Assembly (NCBI RefSeq): GCF_014805685.1
Contig: NC_060892.1
Location: 3,583,490-3,647,489 of the forward strand
Source: Silurus meridionalis
Lineage: Eukaryota > Chordata > Actinopteri > Siluriformes > Siluridae
Direction: 5' to 3'
DNA: 64,000 nt
Positions 55,781 to 64,000 of the stretch are shown in pieces. The position numbers and the translations under genes are program-made. Below the pieces are notes generated by a model. That model ran no database searches. It was not told the origin of the DNA and saw only the letters and a list, made by a program, of their open reading frames with translations. Positions within the stretch are counted from its first letter, which is position 1; the number at the start of each line of letters is the position of its first letter.

Positions 55781-56480
55781 CACGCACTCTAATGTCCTCC
55801 CTGCATTTCATATCAGACTACACACTGATCTCGTTCCTCACCTTCAACTTAAAATTTAAATAGTACCACCAGTTGCTTCTTAAAAGCTCAGACATCAAAA
55901 ATGCCTTCATATCAAATGCATTATTCGCTTTATGAAGTCGCAGTCCACTGAGTTTTTGTGGAATGCAGGTTTAAAAATGTTTTCTATAAAGGTTTAATAC
56001 ACTTCTTTGGCCCAACTTGAAAAAATAAAACCTGCTGAAGTATCTCCGAACTATCTCCCGACGTTCCTGACATTCCTCTAACTGGGCTTTTCATTTGTAT
56101 CCCTTTCTCACAAAACTATTTCTTAAAGAAAAAAAAATCAGATCCACTTTCACAGTATTGTTAAATCTACCCCTAATCCCTCTGAGTGCTCCATCACATG
56201 GACACACCTATCAGTGAACTCCAAACGATATAATGCGATCTCTTCAATCCATAGATAGCACAGCTGTGGAATCAGACCTAATACGCAAGGAATGTCAGCC
56301 ATTTTGTTTTACAGATTATGGTGTTGAGTGTGAGACGGGAAAACGGGGTGAGGATTTGAACATGCGCTTGAGCTTGGTGGACGCCTCCTCAGTGCCCAAT
56401 TAGCTGGTTACATAACCACAGTCTGATCTCTATAAACTATTACATGTTGACCAAAAAACCCACATAGCAAATGTCAAATA
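50661..56480. other. Gene-free stretch, partly low-repeat
   Basis: No gene is recognised. Overlapping open frames at 50838-51388 (minus) and 51429-51795 (both strands) have no family I know. A SINE copy is at 52255-52430, a CTCF-like CACTAGAGGGCAC at 53667-53679, a MITE copy at about 54580-54960 and a GT run at 55735-55777. Sections 50840-51800, 52440-53250 and 55790-56450 have few visible repeats and could include conserved non-coding DNA. Confidence 0.45.
53667..53679 (+). promoter_or_regulatory. CTCF-like motif
   Basis: CACTAGAGGGCAC matches most of the CTCF core. It lies in the gene-free half of the window. Confidence 0.35.
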
Positions 56481-56599
56481 GTCCTACTATAGAAAATTTA
56501 AAAGAGTCCTGAATTTGGTTCTGACTTTTATTGGATGATTGTGACACGACTGGCTTAAATTTTTAAAGAGCAAAAAAACATAGCTTAAATGTTTCATCT

Positions 56600-56931
56600 T
56601 AGGCTGTATTTGTAAATGCTTAGCATGCTAGCATACTACACTGTAGAAAAAGTTAAATGTTTTATCACTATTACTAAAACAGAGGGTTTATCTACTAGGA
56701 AAAAAACTTTTAAGACATAAGGAATCATTAAACCTTTTTTTAATGATTCCTTGTAATGAAAGTTTACTAAAGAATTTTTTGAAATGTTTGGTGTGACAAG
56801 TCATTACATTAAGCAAATCCCAATCTGATCTCAATGCTTTTTTTGCTCATTTCTTGGCAGATGGCAAAATTAATGTAAATGGAAAGACTCATTTCCTTCA
56901 ACATCTGGACGGAGAATCAAGGACAGTATTA
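56600..56931 (+). repeat. Left copy of a ~335 bp direct duplication
   Basis: Nearly the same sequence returns at 57962-58300, sharing for example 'aaatgcttagcatgctagca', 'tatcactattactaaaacag' and 'ggtgtgacaagtcatta'. Differences are scattered substitutions and small indels. The copies flank a Tc1 element. Confidence 0.88.
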
Positions 56932-56933
56932 TT

Positions 56934-57893
<960 letters not shown>

Positions 57894-57961
57894 CATGTAC
57901 ATTTGGAAACAGTGCGATAGTCTAGGAAATGAAAGGCTTGGACGTTTTTTTTAGCTTTTTT

Positions 57962-58300
57962 ATCCTAGGCTGTATTTCTAAATGCTTAGCATGCTAGCAT
58001 AATACATTGTAGAAAAAGTTAAATGCTTTATCACTATTACTAAAACAGAGGGTTTATCTACTGGGGAAAAAAAAACTTTTAAGACATAAAGAATCAACTT
58101 TTTTAATGATTCCTTGTAATGCAAGTTTCCTAAAGACTTTCAGGTTTTGAAATGTTTGGTGTGACAAGTCATTATATTAAGCAAATCCCAATCTGATCTC
58201 AATGCTTTTTTTGCTCATTTCTTGCCAGATGGCAAAATTATTGTAAATGGAAAGACTCATTTCCCTTGAACATCTGGATGGAGGATCAAGGACAATATAA
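57962..58300 (+). repeat. Right copy of the ~335 bp direct duplication
   Basis: Second copy of the segment at 56600-56931. The match ends near 'gaggatcaaggacaatat'. Unique-looking sequence follows. Confidence 0.88.
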
Positions 58301-58821
58301 TGTGAAGAATGCTTTTGAAATCATTATTTCATGTGTACAGCATTATTTGTTATTATAAAAAAAGTCACCATATATACACATACATTTTTTTGCATTTATT
58401 CTTTTACATAACCAGTTCATTATTTGGCGTATACAAAACGTCCATCGTATGCCCCTGTGAAAGTTGTTAGATTGTCTCACAATACACAATATTCCTTTGC
58501 ATATGGTTTTAATGTCATTGCTTATTGGCTTATCTCATTTGTATCAGTTTATACAAAGAAATAAATTGCACAATTCTTTAAATATTTGGTTGACAGATAA
58601 AATAATAAACAGTATTTTGCATTCAGAATAAGGCTTATGAAAGTGTGAACCTTAGGATCCATAGGGTATAATACGGCAAATAAATAAAACTGAATACTAC
58701 GAATTATTACATTTCTTCACACTATAGATTTTCATACAATATCCAGCATCAATAAAGGGGTTTTTGTTTATTTTATTGGATATGTGCAAATGTTTAAAAC
58801 CCACAAACCGTTCCATTCCAG

Positions 58822-58861
<40 letters not shown>

Positions 58862-59390
58862 ACTAAAACGTTAGAGAGGTCATGATGTCATCCTTTCGTC
58901 TCATCTGCATTTTTATGGCCTTAATTAACAGGCAAACATTAGTTCATGTGATGGTTTTGTTATACTCCGTGCCAGAACATTACAAATTAGCAGAAGGTCA
59001 AAAAAAAATAAAGAGTTGAAAGCAGTTTCCACTCAGCAAGCATTTAGACGACTTCCCTTCGAGCGACGGCAGACAACAGACATTCGTTAATTACAGCGTG
59101 AGCAGCACAAAGGGAATAGTGTTGAACTTCTCAAGGTGTTCTGTGAAAAGTGTTTCCAATCCACATCATGGACATTTCCTCTGTGATGACAGACAGACAA
59201 CTGATGTGTGAAGCATGAAAAGTACTGAATGTGTGCATTTGTTCTTCCATGAATGTTAATTTGAAGCTATTTGGGTTTTATTAGGACTAAAGTTTGTACT
59301 TTGAAAAAAGAAAGATCACCGCCAACATTGCCATTCTCTCAAGTAGCATTATGAAATAAAATGCATGTTCAGACACAGAATATATGCTAT
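58301..59390. other. Gene-free AT-rich stretch
   Basis: Contains a (GT)n run at 58824-58860 and otherwise unremarkable AT-rich sequence with no supported gene or named repeat. Confidence 0.5.
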
Positions 59391-59394
59391 GTGA

Positions 59395-59752
59395 AGAAAA
59401 AATGTTTGTGGACAACTAATGATTTTTTTCAATATTTTCAATATTGGGGACTGGGGTGCACTCGGGGTTCCAATGCATCACAAAGGCTTTTAATAGGGTT
59501 GAGGTCAGAGCTCTATAGCAGGAGATCTTCCACTCAAATCTATGTAAAGTTTATCTTCATTGTGTGTGCACAGGGACATTGTCATCATGCTGGAATATGT
59601 TTGGGTCTCCTAGTACAAGCAAAGGGACATTTTTTCGCTTCTACATCCAAAGACATAGACAATTGTGTGCCTCCAACTTTGTTGTAACCGTTTGTCAACC
59701 ACATATGGCTAGACAAATCAGATGTCCCAGTACCTTTGTCCATTTTTTTGTA
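59395..59752. mobile_element. Copy of the 'gggacacctgac' MITE family
   Basis: Contains 'gttgaggtcagagctctata', 'gcaggagatcttccactc', 'catgctggaatatgtttgg' and the end 'cagatgtcccagtaccttt'. Short open frames inside have no coding meaning. Confidence 0.7.
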
Positions 59753-59901
59753 TGTGTAGATTCTGACTATGACAGATGTTCAGTCTCAACTACTTTACTA
59801 ACACCCTTGTAGCTGAATACGCACAAATCTATATGATCACACTTTAAAATCTAGTGGAACATGTTCCTAAAAGAGCATAAGAATGATAGTTGATTAGAAT
59901 A

Positions 59902-60500
59902 CGAGGTGGTATCAAAAAGTTTCTAGACTTATGGAGCTAACCGGTGCTGTTCGTCCATGTGCATTACCACGCCATTTAATCATAGACACCAAGTTAGAAC
60001 GAAGTGAAGTAAAATTCTGCATGAAACTGGCCAAATCTGCCACAGGGACGTTTGACATGACATACGTTTGACATGCTGCAATGAGTCGTTCAAAAACAAG
60101 CTTCAAAAGTGGATGAACATCACTGGAAGACGATGAGAGATCAGGTAGACTTTCAGCGAGCTCAACCCCTGTTCGGCAACTTGTGCACGATGATCATCGG
60201 AGAACAATGCGCGTTATCTTCACTTCCTCACCCACCCTACTGGCCAGATTTGGCTCTTGTGAACTTCGCCCTCTTCCTGATAAGAAAGATCCAGCTCAAA
60301 TTTCGCCGTTTTGACACCATTGCGGAGATCCAGAAGGTGCTTGATATGGTTTATAAAAAGACTTCCAGGACACATTCCAGAAGTGGTAGGAACGCTGGGA
60401 GCGCTGTATTGCAGTGCAGGGGGACCTATTTTGAAGGTGATAGCATGTAAACATAGATAAATAAAGTACTTTCTTGTAAACAGAGCCAGATAACACCTCG
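59902..60500 (+). mobile_element. Internally deleted mariner element with TA target sites
   Basis: The element starts CGAGGTGGTATCAAAAAGT and ends GATAACACCTCG, with TA directly outside both ends (59900-59901 and 60501-60502). Plus-strand peptides PPYWPDLALVNFALFLIRK and FRRFDTIAEIQKVL are the C-terminal mariner transposase region (PDLAP..F.LFP..K). The N-terminal catalytic part is mostly deleted. Length 599 bp. Family shared with 5165-5672. Confidence 0.88.
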
Positions 60501-60892
60501 TAATTTCTTTCTCCAGATTATATCAGTGAGTTGAATCAAGAAAACGCCCTTATTTAGCACATACTGTACTCTATTTAGAAATGTGGCAACATATTGCAAT
60601 TCAAACATCTGCTGTATAAAGCTGCCCAAACTGCTAATCAACAAGGCACCAGACAGGCCGCATTTTTGCCCTATTCCAGTTCCCCACATCATTAAACCAA
60701 GCAATAAGAAGCAGTGATTCCCTTTGGAAAGAGCAAAAATGTGCAATGTCTGCTGTTTGCTAAAGACTTGCTGTTGGGAAGCCTGTGCTAAAGGTGTTAG
60801 TGATATAAATGTTGCAGAACAGACCTTCATTTACCTTCATTTCCACCAACTAATCAAGGGCAAAACAGTGTGGGAGAGCTGAGAAAGCAATA

Positions 60893-61080
60893 ACTTAGCA
60901 ATAGCTTAGTGGTTAAAACATTCGACTTGGTCATAAGTTAAAATCTCAACCACACCATGCTGCCACTCCTGGGCCCCTGAGCAAGGCGCTTAACCCCATA
61001 GCTGCTCAGTTGTATGAATGAGATAAATGTAAGTAGTTCTGGATAAAGGTTTGTCTGCTAAATTCTCTAAATGTACAGTG
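60893..61080 (+). mobile_element. tRNA-type SINE copy
   Basis: A tRNA-like head ('tagcttagtggttaaaacat'), then 'aaaatctcaaccacaccatg', 'ccactcctgggcccctgagc' and 'aaggcgcttaaccccatagc', and the tail 'ggataaaggtttgtctgcta'. It is the most complete copy of the SINE family split at 3404-4330. Confidence 0.7.
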
Positions 61081-61620
61081 AGCATGTGACATGTGATGGG
61101 TGTTGCAGGCCAGGATCAATGCTGCTATGATAACTAGTACAAAGTGAACCGAATATCACAACATGGTTGAAAAAATCTCAGGGCCAGAATTCACATGCTA
61201 TAGAAGGTTTTTACCTCAGTTTTCCCACAAGAACATGTTCATATATGGAATCCAAAATACCATATTGTAAAATGGCTAGAGATGGAGTGCTGGACCAGTG
61301 GTTTAGGGTGATGGACCCAATCCATAAATGTAATGTAGATGAAATTCACTCTTTCGCATCAAATATAATTATCCGCAGCAAACAGACAGAACAAGATGGT
61401 AGAAGGATGTAGCATATACTCACGCCTATACTCTTGTCAAATGTCCTTTATTAGGTTAACAGTTATAGTTGTTTATTGAAGATGTATTTGGAAACCTTTT
61501 CCGAAAGAAGGATTTCTGTACAGTTTTACATACGGCTATTAATTGTTTTTAAGATATATGAAATAAGTGAGATTAGACCAGATGGAAATGAAGAAATGTC
61601 TAATAGAAGCCTGTTAGAAA

Positions 61621-62345
61621 CAGTGGTGGTTGGTAATGAAGTAAATAAAAATGTACTTAAGTAGCTTTTTCACGTAACTTTTACTTTTACTTTAACTTTC
61701 CTACATTTAAAAGTCAAATATCTTTCTTTTTTCTACTTTATTTAAAATCAGTTGTTCCTTTTTATTTATGAGTGAATGAAAACTTAACCAGTCAAACACA
61801 CAGCAAACCATTAATCAGGGTAGAGCCATGAATCTGTTTTGAACTCGTTTTGATTGGCGCTTGGTGTATCTACTTATCCCCAACATACAGTTCAGAATCA
61901 GTTCAACAGCAAGCAGAACATCTGAGAGGAATAAATGATGAAGAAACTCCAGACTCGAACTCGACACAACACCCGTGACCTCATTTACACTGTTTATCTG
62001 AAGTAGTTCAAAAGAAGGTTTCGGGTTTGTGTTAATTGTAATAGAAATCAAACAGTGTTTGACTCGTTAATATCATTCTATTAATAGATCGGTGTGTTAA
62101 GAGTAAGAGTTTTCATATAAACTGAGTTGATTAAGCAATGAGTCATGTAGCAAGAATGATAATAGGAACATTATAGCCATAATCAATCATAGTACTTTGG
62201 ATACTTAAGTACATTTAAAGGCAAATACGTTTGTATTTTTACTTGAATGAAAGTTTAAAGGGAGCACTTTTACTTTTACTGAGTAATATCTGACCTTCTG
62301 TATCTCTACTTTAACTACATGGTTTGTGTACTTCATCTACCACTG
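61621..62345. mobile_element. hAT-type MITE with 8-bp target duplication
   Basis: Ends CAGTGGTGG...GAAGTA and TACTTC...CCACTG are inverted. Flanks GTTAGAAA (61613-61620) and GTTAGAAC (62346-62353) match at 7 of 8 bases, the 8-bp duplication expected of hAT transposons. The ends carry the 'agtaaaagtaaaagt' motif and there is no transposase. Related fragments occur at 3768-4118, 47795-47995 and 48951-49400. Confidence 0.85.
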
Positions 62346-62353
62346 GTTAGAAC

Positions 62354-64000
62354 ACAGGGATTAGCAAGCTACTTGGTCACCTTTCTATGTTTTCAACAGA
62401 TATTGCTATTAACACTTTTTATAAATTAAACAGGCAGTGGTTTTGAGCCTTTCTTCTTTTTTTTTTAGAAATTATTCCAAAATTAGTTGGTGTATTCACC
62501 ATTTAACTACAGGAAGACTGAAAACAATATACTATATGTAATAGACTCTACCAAATATCCTACCGGGAATGCTGTTTAGAGCTGTCACATTTTACAGTTT
62601 TGCGTTCTGACATGACTTGTCTAATTAGCAAGTTGTAGCAGATAGCAAGATCATTCCTCACACCTTTGTTCTCTGAGCTTGAGGGTTTCCTTTTCACCCT
62701 GGTGTGACCATGATCACTAATCTCCATGAGTTAGCAACCCTCTAATGAGAAGTGTTCGACAATTCCTCATTAGCACTTGAATGCGACTAAGGTTAAAGCC
62801 TAACAAAAACTTAAGTTGGTAACTCCTTGGCTTGGAGGCAAACTCTGGTTGAATGATGTAAGTGAGATCAAATAACTGCATCCACATGAGTGTCAATATC
62901 CATCTACACATCAGAAATGATTGTAGTTGGAATTTGAGGTTGATTTGGTCCAGGAATTTGCTTCCAACTGCTGGATGAGCACATGCCCATTATCAAGGAA
63001 GGGGTTCCATATCAAGTGGTGTTTATGAGAACTACATTCCTCTGCTCTGATCCCCAAACTCCAGCTGAGTTTATTCACACAGGGGGAAGGTAAAAGGAGG
63101 TGAGAGGAGGATTTTCTCAGTCTCACATTTCAAAACTGCACACTCAGAAAACGAATTGGGGTATCAGGAAAAACACCGCTGTATCTATCATGTTTCACTG
63201 CAACAGCCTCAAAATTGTGTCTGAGGTGTAATTTTCAGGAAGACTGGTCATTTGGGTGTAGGCCACACTGTAATTATGAGTAGTGTGGTCTAGTCTGAGA
63301 AGCATGTGTATGGACATTTGCTTGAAGAAATATCCTTTCCTTCCAGGCCACAGGCTGCTTTCTTACATCCCATCCACAATCCACCCTCTTCTCAAGTGGC
63401 CTTGGCCTGCCATAACCGACTACCACTATGCTGTGCAAGTTGTGGCTATGTCAACAAGTTGAGCATGTTCAACAGCCAAGCCTCAACAGTTACCAGATGC
63501 AGAAAATGTTTGAAAAATACTCAAGGACTCTACACGTCCAGCAAGAACAAATGCACTAATGGGATTTGACGGATCCAAGAGGAATATTTCTGAGTAGAGT
63601 GTATTTTTGAAATCAGACATTCTCGCGACGTGACACGATTTACAACCATATAATCTAAGCATTTTACACGATTTTCCATTATGTAAAATTTGTCATTAAG
63701 ATGTGTTTTGTTTGTTATTGGGTGGTTTGGACACAACCAAATCTTCATGTACTAGCTTTGATCAGTTTTGTAGTAATTTTTGTTTGAATCTCTGAAAAAT
63801 AGCTACAGGCACAGGTAATTAAATACATTTCCATGTGTTACTGTAATTGAGAATTTTTGTGTAATTCTACTTTTGAATGTTGTTGTTTTTAAAAGTTTTA
63901 CTTAAGTATGTTTTATTTGAAGTATTGTAATTAATTACATTTTTTATTATACCTATTACTGATTAAAAAATGTAAACAATGCAAGGAAGAAAAAAAAATG
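62354..64000. other. Right-hand flank, no recognised gene
   Basis: Mostly low-repeat sequence to about 63570, then AT-rich DNA with possible hAT-family remnants near 63890-63960. A small open frame at 63306-63569 has paired cysteines but no support as a gene. This part may hold conserved non-coding DNA. Confidence 0.45.

Noticed and set aside
63306..63569. Small open frame with CASCGY and CRKC, reminiscent of a zinc ribbon
   Set aside because: The spacing fits a zinc ribbon only loosely, there is no hydrophobic core pattern I recognise, and nothing supports transcription.

Overview
The window is nuclear DNA of a teleost fish. Five vertebrate multi-exon genes with GT-AG introns sit in a repeat-dense background: Tc1/mariner and hAT-type DNA transposons, tRNA-type SINEs, LINE 3' fragments and many (CA)n, (TA)n, (GATA)n and (AAAG)n microsatellites. 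The repeat profile resembles otophysan fishes such as catfishes, but I cannot fix the species from sequence alone.

Layout. (1) 1.6-10.6 kb, minus strand: the fish counterpart of human C19orf44, with two apparent +1 frame breaks. (2) 11.7-16.9 kb, plus: a calreticulin gene in nine exons, with a signal peptide, P-domain repeats and a C-terminal KDEL, and ER-stress-type promoter elements just upstream. (3) 17.8-27.0 kb, plus: a RAD23A-type gene in ten exons (UBL, UBA1, XPC-binding, UBA2) with an unusually long repetitive linker. (4) 28.8-32.1 kb, plus: an intact BTB-BACK-Kelch gene in three exons. (5) 34.1-42.7 kb, minus: a ceramide synthase most like CERS4, in ten coding exons. (6) 42.7-64 kb: no recognisable coding gene. 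This part holds a possible upstream promoter of the ceramide synthase, transposons, microsatellites and some low-repeat sequence that could contain conserved non-coding elements.

The genes are not an operon and each has its own promoter region. Their grouping is a synteny signal. Human CALR and RAD23A are neighbours on 19p13, C19orf44 lies beside CALR3 on 19p13, and CERS4 is also on 19p. The block therefore looks like an ancestral vertebrate linkage group. Functionally they cover ER chaperoning, proteasome shuttling and nucleotide excision repair, probable ubiquitin-ligase substrate choice, and sphingolipid synthesis.

I found no unknown multi-gene system. The more interesting observations are the two frame breaks in the C19orf44 gene, an exact ERSE at the calreticulin promoter, nested transposons (a Tc1 inside a palindromic fold-back element, and a SINE inside a MITE), a hAT-type MITE and a mariner derivative with visible target-site duplications, a Tc1 copy lying between two copies of a ~335 bp duplication, a higher-order tetranucleotide array, and a degenerate intronic minisatellite in rad23a. 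Exon coordinates were read by eye from splice sites and reading-phase continuity, and no database search was possible.
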